From the NCBI RefSeq assembly GCF_002286815.1, contig NZ_MUNM01000040.1, positions 62,001-126,000 of the forward strand: a stretch of DNA of 64,000 bases, in the 5' to 3' direction. The position numbers were made by a program, and so were the translations under genes. Under the pieces are notes generated by a model. It had not been told where the DNA came from. It saw nothing but the letters and a program-made list of their open reading frames with translations, and made no database searches. The stretch's first letter is position 1; every line of letters starts with the position of its first letter. This DNA comes from Pseudomonas sp. PICF141. GTDB lineage: Bacteria > Pseudomonadota > Gammaproteobacteria > Pseudomonadales > Pseudomonadaceae. Below are positions 9,159 through 18,229 of the stretch, piece after piece.

Positions 9159-10024
9159 TCTGCAAGCATCCCCAACAACGCCCGCACCGCCGCCGAAGGT
9201 TCCTTGTCGGGCGCGACTACCAAGGCAAACTCGCGATCGATACGCGGCGTCACCGGCACTATGCGCAATCCTTGGCGATGGGTCGGCAGGGTCATTTCCG
9301 GCACAAGCGTAACGCCGATGTTCTCTCGCACCAGGGTGAACGCACTACTCCACTCCCGCACTTCTGCCCGTACATCCAGCAGCTGCAGCCCGGCGTCGGC
9401 GGCCAGGCTGCGGGCATTGGTCGAGCAACCGCCCGTGGCGAGTACAAAGGGTTGCTCCGCCAGTTCCGCCAATGAAACGCCCTCTTCATTCGAGCGGCGC
9501 GCCAAGGGGTGGCCACCGGGCAGCACCGCCACCCAGGCATCACGCCCCAGACGACCGGCATTACGCACAGGCGCAGGGTTCAACACCACGCCGACATCCA
9601 CCAGCCCGTCACTGAGCAACGTTTCCACTTCATCGTCGCTGACCTCCAACGCCACTACTTGAATGCCGGGATACAGCCGATTGAATTGGCGCAGCAGTGG
9701 CGGCAGAAAAGTCGCCAGCACCAACGGAAAACTGGCCAGGCGAATTGTCCCGCGCTGGATATCCTTAGTGGCGTCGACGGTGCTGCGAATATTCTCGAGG
9801 GCGCCGAGCATGGTTCGCGCCTGTTCGATTACAGGCAAACCGATGGCGGTCGGCAAGGTCTGACGGTTTTCCCGGCTGAACAGCTGAACGCCCAGGGTTT
9901 CTTCAATCAAGGCCAACGCCTGACTGGCACCGGACTGGGTCATTCCAACCCGCTCGGCGGCCCGGGTGATGTTGCCGGTATCGGCCACCGCCACCACCAT
10001 TCGCCAATGCATCAGATTCATCAT
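9131..10024 (-). CDS. LysR-family transcriptional regulator
   Basis: 297 residues. The winged helix-turn-helix is MHWRMVVAVADTGNITRAAERVGMTQSGASQAL, followed by the effector-binding domain beginning near residue 90 (GTIRLASFPLVL). It is divergent from a glutathione S-transferase gene 99 bp away, the usual arrangement for a LysR regulator and its target. An ATGGCAGT octamer occurs twice in that gap (about 10023 and 10042). The ligand is unknown. Confidence 0.9.
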   Translation of the reverse strand: MMNLMHWRMVVAVADTGNITRAAERVGMTQSGASQALALIEETLGVQLFSRENRQTLPTAIGLPVIEQARTMLGALENIRSTVDATKDIQRGTIRLASFPLVLATFLPPLLRQFNRLYPGIQVVALEVSDDEVETLLSDGLVDVGVVLNPAPVRNAGRLGRDAWVAVLPGGHPLARRSNEEGVSLAELAEQPFVLATGGCSTNARSLAADAGLQLLDVRAEVREWSSAFTLVRENIGVTLVPEMTLPTHRQGLRIVPVTPRIDREFALVVAPDKEPSAAVRALLGMLADHPMGMSNS

Positions 10025-10123
10025 GGCAGTAGCTTTCCTAATGGCAGTTTTCTGAAAGATTAATTTTACCGAGCAGGCCCCGCACTATGACACTGGCGCA
10101 AATCCGCAACCAGAGTCCTGCCC

Positions 10124-10726
10124 ATGAAGTTGTATTACGCCCCGCAAGCCTGCTCATTGGCGCCGCACATTGTGCTGCTCGAACTGGATTTGCCGTTCGA
10201 GTTAGTCCGCGTCGACAACAGCACCAAACAAACCGTCACCGGCGAGGACTTCCTGGCCATTAACCCAAAAGGCTATGTCGCAGCATTGCAGCTGGATAAC
10301 GGTGATGTGCTGACCGAAGGCCCGGCGATCCTGCAGTACCTGGCAGATCTACGACCCGAGGCGAACCTGGCACCGACGAACGGGACGTTCGAGCGGGTGC
10401 GTTTGCAGGAATGGCTGAATTTCGTTTCGACCGAGATTCATGGCGGGCTGGGTTGGCTGTTCAATTCGCAGTTTCCGGATGAGGTGAAGGCGCTCATCAA
10501 GGAGAAGCTGTTCAAGCGCTTCGCCGTGTTGAGCAAAACGCTGGAGCGCCAGGATTACTTGATGGCCGGTGGATTCGGCATCGCTGATGCGTATCTGTTT
10601 ACGGTGTTGCGCTGGACTCAGGGGTTTGACATCGATCTGGGTCAGTGGCCTGCATTGGCACGATTTCAGACGAGGGTTGATGTGCGGCCAGCCGTGAAAA
10701 CCGCATTGGCTGCGCAATTGGCGTGA
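10124..10726 (+). CDS. Glutathione S-transferase (GstA type)
   Basis: 200 residues starting MKLYYAPQACSLAPHIVL, the hallmark of beta-class bacterial enzymes in which the Cys of the ACSLAPH motif contacts glutathione. Then NPKGYVAAL, the EGPAILQYLADL glutathione-binding motif, and a helical domain with FGIADAYLF. It conjugates or reduces electrophiles with glutathione in the cytoplasm. Probably regulated by the divergent LysR protein. It differs clearly from the other GST at 7.7 kb. Confidence 0.92.
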   Translation: MKLYYAPQACSLAPHIVLLELDLPFELVRVDNSTKQTVTGEDFLAINPKGYVAALQLDNGDVLTEGPAILQYLADLRPEANLAPTNGTFERVRLQEWLNFVSTEIHGGLGWLFNSQFPDEVKALIKEKLFKRFAVLSKTLERQDYLMAGGFGIADAYLFTVLRWTQGFDIDLGQWPALARFQTRVDVRPAVKTALAAQLA

Positions 10727-10872
10727 GGCGTTAAATTATCCGCGAGTAACTCGCTTGTCGCTTCAGACTTGAAAGGAGGTCAGGTCTTGATCGGGATTTC
10801 TTGCAGATTTCCGGGATATTTCGTCAGACCCGCAGCAGGAGCCCGAGAACCCGGGGCTCCTTTGACGCGGGA

Positions 10873-10983
10873 TCAGTGGCCGAACACGCCCACCTTCTTG
10901 GCCTTCTTGTCCGCACGTTTTTCATCGGCGGTTTTCGCCGGTTTTTTCTTTGCCGCTTTCTTTGAATCCATGCCTTTGGCCAT
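10873..10983 (-). CDS. Small lysine-rich basic protein (36 aa)
   Basis: A 36-residue protein, MAKGMDSKKAAKKKPAKT at the start and a VGVFGH end, about one third lysine. GGAG lies about eight bases before the ATG at 10983. Small Lys/Ala-rich proteins of this kind occur as hypotheticals in pseudomonads; the composition would allow nucleic-acid binding, which is inference only. The frame is open further upstream but only the last 36 residues are low-complexity and plausible. A hairpin (GGAGCCC/GGGCTCC at about 10840-10862) follows the gene. Confidence 0.6.
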   Translation of the reverse strand: MAKGMDSKKAAKKKPAKTADEKRADKKAKKVGVFGH

Positions 10984-11086
10984 GACACATACTCCACTCA
11001 TACGGGACGTGAGATCAGGTATACACCTATCGCGGTGCCCGCGTTCTTTTATAATCACCCACTTTGCGCACAGACAGTCCAGGCCC

Positions 11087-11500
11087 ATGCCCAACACCCG
11101 GTACACCTTGCTCGACGAGCCGTTATGGCCGTTGATGAACAAGTTTTATCGCGCCCACCAATCGTCGATGAAAGCAGTCCGCGACGCTCGGCTGTGGGTC
11201 GCGAAACGCGATGAGATCATTGCGGCGCTCTGCTTGCGACCCGTGGCCGGTGGGCATTGGCTGACCGGGCTGTTCGTCGACCCGCGCTGTCGCGGGCAAG
11301 GGATCGCCGCGACGTTGATCGCCCACGCCATCAAGCACCTCGAAGAACCCGTCTGGTTGTTCTGCCATCCGGATCTGCGTGGCTTTTATGAGCGTCGCGG
11401 TTTTACCTTCGACCCGCCGCTGCCCTATGCCATGGCTGAACGGTTGAGTCGTTATGCGCGCAGCAAACCGATGATTGCGATGGGTTTGGAACCAGGTTAG
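11087..11500 (+). CDS. GNAT-family N-acetyltransferase
   Basis: 137 residues with the acetyl-CoA loop LFVDPRCRGQGIAATLIAHA (R-G-Q-G-I-A) near residue 68 and a C-terminal FYERRGFTF motif. A small single-domain acetyltransferase; acceptor unknown. The ATG at 11087 is chosen because the domain begins there; an upstream in-frame extension would overlap the divergent 36-residue gene. Confidence 0.88.
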   Translation: MPNTRYTLLDEPLWPLMNKFYRAHQSSMKAVRDARLWVAKRDEIIAALCLRPVAGGHWLTGLFVDPRCRGQGIAATLIAHAIKHLEEPVWLFCHPDLRGFYERRGFTFDPPLPYAMAERLSRYARSKPMIAMGLEPG

Positions 11501-11506
11501 AAGATC

Positions 11507-11582
11507 AAAAGATCGCAGCCTTCGGCAGCTCCTACAGGGTTTTGTGTACACCCGTAGGAGCTGCCGAAGGCTGCGATCTTTT
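11507..11582. repeat. Hairpin repeat, class B (GATCGCAGCCTTCGGCAGC type)
   Basis: Arms AAAAGATCGCAGCCTTCGGC and its complement are nearly perfect over about 30 bp with a short loop. It lies between convergent GNAT and def genes and may double as their terminator. Related copies are at 19703-19762 and 45350-45449. Confidence 0.9.
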
Positions 11583-11588
11583 AGCGAT

Positions 11589-12128
11589 TTAATCGTCCGC
11601 TGCAGGATCGAGATCCGGGAACATCACTTCGGTAAACCCGAATTTGCTGAAATCACTGATGCGCGACGGGTACAGCCGGCCGATCAAGTGATCGCATTCA
11701 TGCTGCACCACCCGCGCATGAAATCCCGAGGCAACGCGCACGATCGGCTCGCCCTTGGGATCGAAGCCTTCATAACGAATCTGCTGATAACGATTTACCG
11801 CACCGCGCAAGCCCGGCACCGACAGGCAGCCTTCGAACCCCTCTTCAAGGATCGGGCTCAATGGCGTGATCAGTGGATTGATCAGAATCGTCTGCGGCAC
11901 CGCTTCGGCGTCCGGATAGCGTTCGCTGTGTTCGAAACCAAAGATCACCAGTTGCAGGTCGACACCGATCTGCGGCGCGGCCAGGCCAACCCCGCCGACG
12001 CTTTCCATGGTCTGGAACATGTCATCGATCAACTGCCACAACTCAGGGCTGTCGAACATGTCTGTCGGCACCGGTGGAGCAATGCGCAGCAGGCGTTCAT
12101 CGCCCATTTTCAGAATTTCACGGATCAT
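11589..12128 (-). CDS. def: Peptide deformylase (accessory copy)
   Basis: 179 residues with all three deformylase motifs: GVGLAAPQ (residues 46-53), EGCLSVP-type (C101) and HECDH (H143, E144, H147), so metal ligands and the catalytic glutamate are intact. It removes formyl groups from nascent N termini. It is not next to fmt, where the main pseudomonad def gene usually lies, so it is probably the secondary enzyme. Its start overlaps the end of the upstream YihY-type gene by four bases (ATGA), indicating translational coupling. Confidence 0.93.
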   Translation of the reverse strand: MIREILKMGDERLLRIAPPVPTDMFDSPELWQLIDDMFQTMESVGGVGLAAPQIGVDLQLVIFGFEHSERYPDAEAVPQTILINPLITPLSPILEEGFEGCLSVPGLRGAVNRYQQIRYEGFDPKGEPIVRVASGFHARVVQHECDHLIGRLYPSRISDFSKFGFTEVMFPDLDPAADD

Positions 12129-13069
12129 TTCAGGGCTTCGTCAGTGGTCGGCTTGATTGAGTGGTCACGTCCCAATCCCGAAACGTGGTGTTTGGGTTCT
12201 TCGGGCACCTTGTCGCCAGGTTTCTTGCCTTCGGATGACATGTGTTCGATGACTGCGTTCATTTCCGCGCCGAGCAACAGCACCGCTGAGGAAATATAGA
12301 AGTACAACAGCAACACGATGATCGCGCCGATACTGCCATACATGGCATTGTAGTTGGCGAACGTTTTGACGTAGAAACCGAAGCCCAGCGAAGCGATGAT
12401 CCAGACCACCACAGACAACACCGCGCCCGGGGTAATGAAGCGAAACTCTTGTTTGACGTCGGGCATGACGTAGTAAATCAGCGCTACCGCCATCATCAAC
12501 AGAACCACGATCACCGGCCAGCGGACGATGGTCCAGACGGTCACGATAAAATCTTCGAGGCCTACCTGCGCGGCAATCCAGCCCATCAGCTGTGGCCCGA
12601 GCACCATCAGCGCGGCGGCGATCAGCAACATGCCGGCGATGCCGATGGTGTAGAAAATCGACAGCGGGAAACGTTTCCAGGCCGGGCGGCCTTCGACCAC
12701 GTCATATGCGGCATTCATCGCGCTCATCATCAACCGAACACCGGCGGACGCGGTCCACAGGGCGATGACGATACCGACCGAGAGCAATCCCCCCTTGGAC
12801 TGCTGAAGCTGGTCGATCACCGGGTTCACTTGCTCCAGCGCCTGGGGCGGCAGAACCAGCTCCGATTGCAGGCGCAGCCAGGAAAAGAAGTCCGGCAAGT
12901 GCAGAAAACCGATCAGGGCGATCAGAAACAGAATGAAAGGAAACAGCGAGAACAGCATTTGATAGGCCAGCGCCGAGGCATAAGTCGACATTTCATCGGC
13001 GATGAACTCGGTGACCGTGCGCACCATGACCCGATGCAAGGGCAAACCTTTCATGGTTGGAAAAAACAT
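12125..13069 (-). CDS. YihY/BrkB-family inner-membrane protein
   Basis: 314 residues with six predicted membrane segments and YihY-family blocks: [48 protein letters not shown], and [35 protein letters not shown]. Once annotated as ribonuclease BN, the family is now regarded as membrane proteins of uncertain role. The ATG at 13069 is used because AAAGGAG lies just upstream; an in-frame TTG seven codons earlier lies before that site. Cotranscribed with def. Confidence 0.9.
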   Translation of the reverse strand: MFFPTMKGLPLHRVMVRTVTEFIADEMSTYASALAYQMLFSLFPFILFLIALIGFLHLPDFFSWLRLQSELVLPPQALEQVNPVIDQLQQSKGGLLSVGIVIALWTASAGVRLMMSAMNAAYDVVEGRPAWKRFPLSIFYTIGIAGMLLIAAALMVLGPQLMGWIAAQVGLEDFIVTVWTIVRWPVIVVLLMMAVALIYYVMPDVKQEFRFITPGAVLSVVVWIIASLGFGFYVKTFANYNAMYGSIGAIIVLLLYFYISSAVLLLGAEMNAVIEHMSSEGKKPGDKVPEEPKHHVSGLGRDHSIKPTTDEALK

Positions 13070-13192
13070 TAGCGTCTCCTTTCGCCGCAAAAAGGTAGAA
13101 GTCGTGGCGACTCAGGGGCCGTTTTCTACAACAAAGTAGCCTACTTGGCGACTTTGAAACAATCTCAGGGTATATCGCGTCTATCCAATACA

Positions 13193-13225
13193 AAAACGGC
13201 CATCCGTGGGATGGCCGCTTTCTTG
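13193..13225 (-). terminator. Rho-independent terminator of the CsbD-type gene
   Basis: Perfect stem GGCCATCC / GGATGGCC with a 3-base loop. On the minus strand the stem is followed by G-T5. It lies 20 bp after the stop codon of the CsbD-like gene. Confidence 0.8.
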
Positions 13226-13244
13226 CATTTCCTCAAAGGCCGAA

Positions 13245-13436
13245 TCAAGCCTTGTCGACGCCTTTTTTAATGGCATCCTTGGCTTTGCCGACCTTTTGCT
13301 GGGCTTCGCCCTTCTTCTCCTGCGCTACGCCTTCAGTGCGCAGCCTTTCATTACCGGTGGCCTTGCCGACGCCTTGCTTGACGTTGCCGGCCGCTTCGTT
13401 TGCCATGCCTTTAACTTTATCGCCCGTGCTGCCCAT
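13245..13436 (-). CDS. CsbD-family stress-response protein
   Basis: 63 residues, highly charged, with [24 protein letters not shown] and repeated GK(A)-type turns typical of CsbD-like proteins, which are abundant under general stress and of unknown mechanism. GGAG lies about six bases before the ATG. It has its own terminator. Confidence 0.88.
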   Translation of the reverse strand: MGSTGDKVKGMANEAAGNVKQGVGKATGNERLRTEGVAQEKKGEAQQKVGKAKDAIKKGVDKA

Positions 13437-13627
13437 GGTATTTCTCCGGTGAACATTTCAATGGGGAAAGTGGTTACACAAGGATTGACCGGAGGGCTTT
13501 GCGCGGAGTTTCATTTTTTTATTAACCGGACATTTCGCAGGTTAGGCTTTATGTTTGCAGCCTTTGCCCCGAGAATGCGCAACGTATTCAGGCCATGGCG
13601 CTGAAGATCCAATCCCGTAGGAAGGTT

Positions 13628-14005
13628 ATGAAACTCGATAAAAAGCAGGCCATTGCCCGCAGAAACCAGGAACTCGGCGGTGCTGTGCTTGGCGTCAACA
13701 ACTGCCATTTCGCCGAACTGAACCGCAACCGCAATATCTTCTGGTTCGATATTCCGGTCGCGCGCCTTGCCGTTGGTCAGTACGAATGGATTCACTTGCT
13801 GATGCATACCCCGGATACCGACGAACTGCTGCACCTTAAAGTGCCAACGGTGTTCCTGCGCGAGAAACTCGAAGGCCTGGTGGTGCGCAACCAAGGCAAG
13901 CGCAAGGCAGCCCTGAGCCTGGAACTGAGCGCCGACAAGGACTCCTACCTGCAGGACATGCGCCCGGCCGGCACCAACGTCAATTTCGCGCAGTTCCGCC
14001 AGTAA
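13628..14005 (+). CDS. Conserved hypothetical protein (125 aa)
   Basis: I do not recognise a named domain. The protein starts MKLDKKQAIARRNQELGGAV; it is mixed alpha/beta in composition, with no membrane segment or signal peptide, and includes FWFDIPVARL and LHLKVPTVFLREKLEGL. GGAAGG lies four to five bases before the ATG at 13628, which decides the start over a longer open frame. It seems to be a single-gene unit, followed by a class A hairpin repeat and a terminator. Confidence 0.75.
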   Translation: MKLDKKQAIARRNQELGGAVLGVNNCHFAELNRNRNIFWFDIPVARLAVGQYEWIHLLMHTPDTDELLHLKVPTVFLREKLEGLVVRNQGKRKAALSLELSADKDSYLQDMRPAGTNVNFAQFRQ

Positions 14006-14010
14006 TCCCT

Positions 14011-14141
14011 GTGGCGAGGGGGCTTGCCCCCGTTGGGCTGCGAAGCGGCCCCAAAACCTGCAACAGTGCTCCATCCGGCATAGCGCGTTTGCCGGATTTA
14101 CGACTGCTTCGCAATCGAACGGGGGCAAGCCCCCTCGCCAC
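14011..14141. repeat. Hairpin repeat, class A (GTGGCGAGGGGGCTTGCCCCC type)
   Basis: Terminal arms GTGGCGAGGGGGCTTGCCCC and complement, with inner CTGCGAAGC / GCTTCGCA segments. Five copies in the window (also 31073-31200, 32737-32825, 38751-38882, 41174-41298). Confidence 0.9.
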
Positions 14142-14167
14142 AAAAGCGTTCTTGATACCGCTTCAAA

Positions 14168-14200
14168 CAAAAAGCCCCGCATCTGCGGGGCTTTTTGTTG
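14168..14200 (-). terminator. Bidirectional terminator after fadD1
   Basis: Perfect stem AAAAAGCCCCGCA / TGCGGGGCTTTTT around a TC loop, adjoining the fadD1 stop codon at 14202. Both sides carry A/T tracts, so it can serve both strands. Confidence 0.9.
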
Positions 14201-14201
14201 G

Positions 14202-15902
14202 TTAGGCGCTCACTTTCTTCATGCCGAGCTTCTTCAGCTCTTCATCGCGCAATTCGCGGCGCAGGATCTTACCGACGTTGGTGGTCGGCAGCGCATCGCG
14301 GAACTCTACGGCTTTCGGCACCTTGTAGCCGGTGACGTTGGCGCGCATGTGCTCCATCACCTGATCCTTGGTCAGGGTCACACCCGGTTTGGCGACGATA
14401 AAGATCTTGATTGCCTCGCCCGACTTCTCGTCCGGCACACCAATGGCTGCGCATTGCAGCACGCCCGGCAGAGTCGCCAGCACATCTTCAAGCTCATTGG
14501 GATACACATTGAAACCGGAGACCAGGATCATGTCTTTCTTGCGATCGACAATGCGCATGTAACCGTCGGGCTGGATCAGCGCGATGTCACCGGTCTTCAA
14601 CCAGCCTTCGCTGTCGAGTATTTCATCGGTGGCGTCCTGACGCTGCCAGTAGCCCTTCATGACTTGCGGACCTTTCACACACAGTTCACCGATGGCGCCC
14701 AGCGGCTGTTCAACACCGGCATCGTCGATGATTTTGCACAGCGTCGAGGGCACCGGAATACCGATGGTGCCGATCTGTATGTTCTGGCTCGGGTTCACCG
14801 TGGCCACCGGGCTGGTTTCGGTCATGCCGTAACCTTCGCAGATCGGGCAACCGGTAACGGCTTTCCAGCGTTCGGCCGCGGCCAGTTGCAAGGCCATGCC
14901 GCCGGACAAAGTGATTTTCAGGCTGGAGAAATCCAGCTTGCGGAACGCTTCGTTATTGCACAGCGCGACGAACAGCGTGTTCAGGCCGACGAAACCGCTG
15001 AACTTCCACTTCGACAGTTCCTTGACCATCGCCGTCAGGTCCCGCGGGTTGCTGATCAGGATGTTGTGGTTGCCGATCAGCATCATCGCCATGCAATGAA
15101 AGGTGAACGCATAGATGTGGTAGAGCGGCAGCGGAGTGATCAGGATCTCGCAACCTTCATTGAGGTTGGAACCCATCAGCGCTTTGCACTGCAGCATGTT
15201 TGCCACCAGATTGCGGTGGGTCAGCATCGCGCCCTTGGCCACGCCCGTGGTGCCGCCGGTGTATTGCAGCACGGCAACGTCGCCGCTGGCCGGGTTGGCT
15301 TCAGCCACTGGCTGGCCGTGGCCCTTGCTCAGCACATCATTGAATTTGATGGCCTTGGGCAAGTGATACGCCGGGACCATCTTCTTCACGTACTTGATGA
15401 CGCTGTTGACCAGCAAGCGCTTGAGTGGCGGCAGCAGGTCGGCCACTTCAGTGACGATCACATGCTTGACGCCGGTTTTCGGCACGACGGTCTCGGCCAG
15501 ATGCGCCATGTTGGCCAGGCAGACCAGGGCTTTGGCACCGGAATCGTTGAATTGGTGTTCCATTTCCCGCGCGGTGTACAGCGGGTTGGTATTGACCACG
15601 ATCAGTCCGGCGCGGATGGCGCCGAAAACGGCGATCGGGTACTGCAGCAGATTGGGCAGTTGCACGGCGATTCGATCGCCCGGTTGCAAATCGGTATGCT
15701 GTTGCAGGTAAGCGGCAAAGGCACCGGACAATTCATACAGCTCACCGTAGGTGATTGTCTTGCCCAGGTTGCTGAATGCCGGTTTGTCAGCGAAGCGTTG
15801 GCAGGACTGCTTTAACACTGCCTGAATATTCGGATACTCGTCTGGATTGATCTCGGCAGCAATTCCAGCTGGGTACTTATCCTTCCAAAAGTCTTCGATC
15901 AT
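14202..15902 (-). CDS. fadD1: Long-chain fatty acid-CoA ligase FadD1
   Basis: 566 residues. An ANL-superfamily adenylating enzyme with the ATP loop YTGGTTGVAKGAMLTHRN, the GYGMTETSP core motif, the hinge GDIALIQPDGYMRIVDRKKDMI, and a C-terminal lysine in VGKILRREL. The start MIEDFWKDKYPAGIAAEINPD matches P. aeruginosa FadD1. It activates fatty acids to acyl-CoA at the inner membrane for beta-oxidation. It lies downstream of a second ligase on the same strand (382-bp gap), the fadD2-fadD1 pair known in pseudomonads. Confidence 0.95.
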   Translation of the reverse strand: MIEDFWKDKYPAGIAAEINPDEYPNIQAVLKQSCQRFADKPAFSNLGKTITYGELYELSGAFAAYLQQHTDLQPGDRIAVQLPNLLQYPIAVFGAIRAGLIVVNTNPLYTAREMEHQFNDSGAKALVCLANMAHLAETVVPKTGVKHVIVTEVADLLPPLKRLLVNSVIKYVKKMVPAYHLPKAIKFNDVLSKGHGQPVAEANPASGDVAVLQYTGGTTGVAKGAMLTHRNLVANMLQCKALMGSNLNEGCEILITPLPLYHIYAFTFHCMAMMLIGNHNILISNPRDLTAMVKELSKWKFSGFVGLNTLFVALCNNEAFRKLDFSSLKITLSGGMALQLAAAERWKAVTGCPICEGYGMTETSPVATVNPSQNIQIGTIGIPVPSTLCKIIDDAGVEQPLGAIGELCVKGPQVMKGYWQRQDATDEILDSEGWLKTGDIALIQPDGYMRIVDRKKDMILVSGFNVYPNELEDVLATLPGVLQCAAIGVPDEKSGEAIKIFIVAKPGVTLTKDQVMEHMRANVTGYKVPKAVEFRDALPTTNVGKILRRELRDEELKKLGMKKVSA

Positions 15903-16284
15903 GGAAGCCCACTCCTCAGCAACGCGAATTCAAATACCGCATTTGATGCGATTATTATTGGTGTTTGATTATTGGTGAGTCTGGCTTTTAACAAGGCCGA
16001 GAAGTCACAAAGCGCGCCGAGAGTAGCAGCTTTGCCAAAGGCCGACTAGAGCCAAAAACGGCCTCTACAGTCACATTTTTGACTCTTGACTAATCAATAG
16101 TCACTTTTAGAGCAAAAATTCTATAGATCCTTGGAAGCCTTTGAAATCGGGGCTTCAACCTCTTGAAAGCTTCGCGGGCAAGCCTCGCTCCTATAGGGTT
16201 TGCGTCGTTCACCGCTATGTGACGACACTGAACCTGTAGGAGCGAGGCTTGCCCGCGAATGTGCGAAGCGCGGCCATTCAACGA
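15903..16284. other. fadD2-fadD1 intergenic region (382 bp)
   Basis: AT-richer than its surroundings. It holds the class C hairpin at 16171-16259 and presumably a separate fadD1 promoter in 15903-16150, including a near-duplication GATTATTATTGGTG / GATTATTGGTG at about 15950-15977. I see no gene in it. Confidence 0.6.
16171..16259. repeat. Hairpin repeat, class C (GGAGCGAGGCTTGCCCGCGAA type)
   Basis: Arms TTCGCGGGCAAGCCTCGCTC and complement, about 27 bp each, with a roughly 35-base loop; it sits 26 bp beyond the fadD2 stop codon. Related copies are at 35791-35882 and 54945-55034. Confidence 0.88.
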
Positions 16285-17973
16285 TCAGGCGATCTCCCGC
16301 AATTCCCGCCGCAGAATCTTGCCCACCGGTGTCATCGGCAACGACTCTCGCAAGACGATGTGCTTGGGAACTTTGTACGCCGTGAAATTTTCCTTGCAGT
16401 AGGCCTTCAGCTCTTCAAGGCTGATACCTGATTCACGGGCCACCACAAACAATTTGACTGCCTCCCCCGAACGCTCGTCCGGCACGCCGATCACCGCGCA
16501 ATTGGCGACTTTCGGGTGAGCCATCACCACGTCTTCGATTTCGTTCGGGTACACGTTGAAACCCGAGACGATAATCATGTCTTTCTTGCGATCGACGATG
16601 CGAACGAAACCGTCCGGATCGATTACCGCAATGTCACCGGACTTGAACCAGCCTTCAGCGTCCAGCACTTCGGCGGTGGCTTCGGGTTTCTGCCAGTAAC
16701 CCTTCATGATCTGCGGGCCTTTGATGCACAGTTCGCCGCGCTCGCCCAGCGGCTGCTCGACGCCTTCATCGTTGATCACTTTCAGGGTTGTGCCCGGCAC
16801 CGGCAGGCCGACCGTGCCGATGCGCGACTTGTCGCCGTAGGGATTGGTGCAGGCCACCGGCGAGGTTTCAGTCAGGCCGTAACCTTCAGTGATGCGGCAA
16901 CCGGTGAGCTGTTCCCAACGTTCGGCCGTGGCCTTGACCAGCGCGGTACCACCGGAGTTGGTGAGTTTGAGGCTGGAGAAATCCAGAGTCTTGAAGTCGG
17001 GATGGTCCATCAGCGCCACGAACAGTGTGTTGAGCCCCAGCAGCGCCGAAAACCGCCAGTTCTTCAATTCCTTGATGAAGTTACCGATGTCCCGTGGATT
17101 GGTGATCAGCACGTTGTGGTTGCCGGTCACCATCATGCACATGCAATTCGCCGTGAACGCATAGATGTGGTACAGCGGCAGCGGCGCGATCATCACTTCC
17201 TGGCCTTCGCGCAGCAGCGGCTGACCGTCAGCGCCGAATTGCCCAAGACAGGCGCGCGCCTGTTGCATGTTCGCCACCAGATTACCGTGGGTCAGCATCG
17301 CCCCCTTGGCCAGGCCAGTGGTGCCGCCGGTGTATTGCAGCACGGCGATGTCGTCGAGGCCGACCTTCAGCGGTTTGATAGCCAGGCCCCGACCCAGACG
17401 CAGCGCGCTCTTGAAGGAAATGGCCTGCGGCAATGAATAGGCCGGCACCATCTTTTTGACTTTGCTCACCAGGGTATTGACCAGCCAGCCCTTGGCGGTG
17501 TGCATCAGGTCGCCCATCTTCGCTTCGATCAAATACTGGATGTCAGTGTCAGGCAGCACTTGCTGGACCTTCTCTCCGAACACGTTCAGGTACACCAGCG
17601 CCCGGGCACCGGAGTCCTTGAACTGATGACGCATCTCCCGCGCGGTGTACAACGGGTTGGTATTGACCACGATCAACCCGGCGCGCAAGGCACCGAACAC
17701 GGCAATCGGGTAATGCAGGATGTTGGGCATCTGCACCGCGATGCGATCGCCCGGCGCCAGGTCGGTGTGGGCTTGCAGATAACCGGCGAACGCGGCGCTG
17801 TAGCGTTCCAGTTCGGCGTAGGTCAGGGTCACGCCCATGTTGCTGAACGCCGGGCGATCGGCAAATTTCTTGCAGGAACGTTCGAACACCTCGATCACCG
17901 ACTTATAGGCCCCAAGATCAATATCCAGGGGCACGCCGGCCGGGCGCTTGTCATTCCAGAAATCAGGTTGCAT
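16285..17973 (-). CDS. fadD2: Long-chain fatty acid-CoA ligase FadD2
   Basis: 562 residues, same architecture as FadD1 (YTGGTTGLAKGAMLTHGN, GYGLTETSP, SGDIAVIDPDGFVRIVDRKKD, VGKILRRELRE) and about two thirds identical by eye. It starts MQPDFWNDKRPAGVPLDID. As first gene of the pair it has its own upstream region, with a 10-bp perfect inverted repeat 35 bp before the start. In P. aeruginosa the two ligases differ in chain-length preference and induction; that is family knowledge, not visible here. Confidence 0.94.
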   Translation of the reverse strand: MQPDFWNDKRPAGVPLDIDLGAYKSVIEVFERSCKKFADRPAFSNMGVTLTYAELERYSAAFAGYLQAHTDLAPGDRIAVQMPNILHYPIAVFGALRAGLIVVNTNPLYTAREMRHQFKDSGARALVYLNVFGEKVQQVLPDTDIQYLIEAKMGDLMHTAKGWLVNTLVSKVKKMVPAYSLPQAISFKSALRLGRGLAIKPLKVGLDDIAVLQYTGGTTGLAKGAMLTHGNLVANMQQARACLGQFGADGQPLLREGQEVMIAPLPLYHIYAFTANCMCMMVTGNHNVLITNPRDIGNFIKELKNWRFSALLGLNTLFVALMDHPDFKTLDFSSLKLTNSGGTALVKATAERWEQLTGCRITEGYGLTETSPVACTNPYGDKSRIGTVGLPVPGTTLKVINDEGVEQPLGERGELCIKGPQIMKGYWQKPEATAEVLDAEGWFKSGDIAVIDPDGFVRIVDRKKDMIIVSGFNVYPNEIEDVVMAHPKVANCAVIGVPDERSGEAVKLFVVARESGISLEELKAYCKENFTAYKVPKHIVLRESLPMTPVGKILRRELREIA

Positions 17974-18007
17974 TGTTCTTGTCCTCTTTACCTGAGCCTA
18001 CCGGGGC

Positions 18008-18039
18008 CGCTTTCTGTGCTTTCTCAAAAACAGAAAGCG
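18008..18039. promoter_or_regulatory. Inverted repeat upstream of fadD2, possible operator
   Basis: CGCTTTCTGT - N12 - ACAGAAAGCG, a perfect 10-bp dyad 35 bp before the fadD2 ATG and about 190 bp from the divergent hydrolase gene. It does not match the PsrA motif I know (GAAAC-N4-GTTTC). Function inferred from position only. Confidence 0.45.
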
Positions 18040-18229
18040 AAAAACGGTGCTTTCCGGACACTAGCAGCTATAACGAATCAGGCAAATATGCGCACGGTCG
18101 TCATTGATCGCGTGAATCTTGCTGCCCCGCCGTGGCCTGATCAGACGGTAGGCGACGGGATCCGCTATACAATGCATCGAGGCTGTTTTCACCCGGCAGC
18201 TTCATGCAGCCCAACGCAAAGGAATCGCC

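Noticed and set aside
10727..10872. Possible small gene after the GST, because of an AAAGGAGG-like sequence at about 10770
   Set aside because: No ATG with a convincing frame follows it; the only coding candidate nearby is the minus-strand 36-residue gene.
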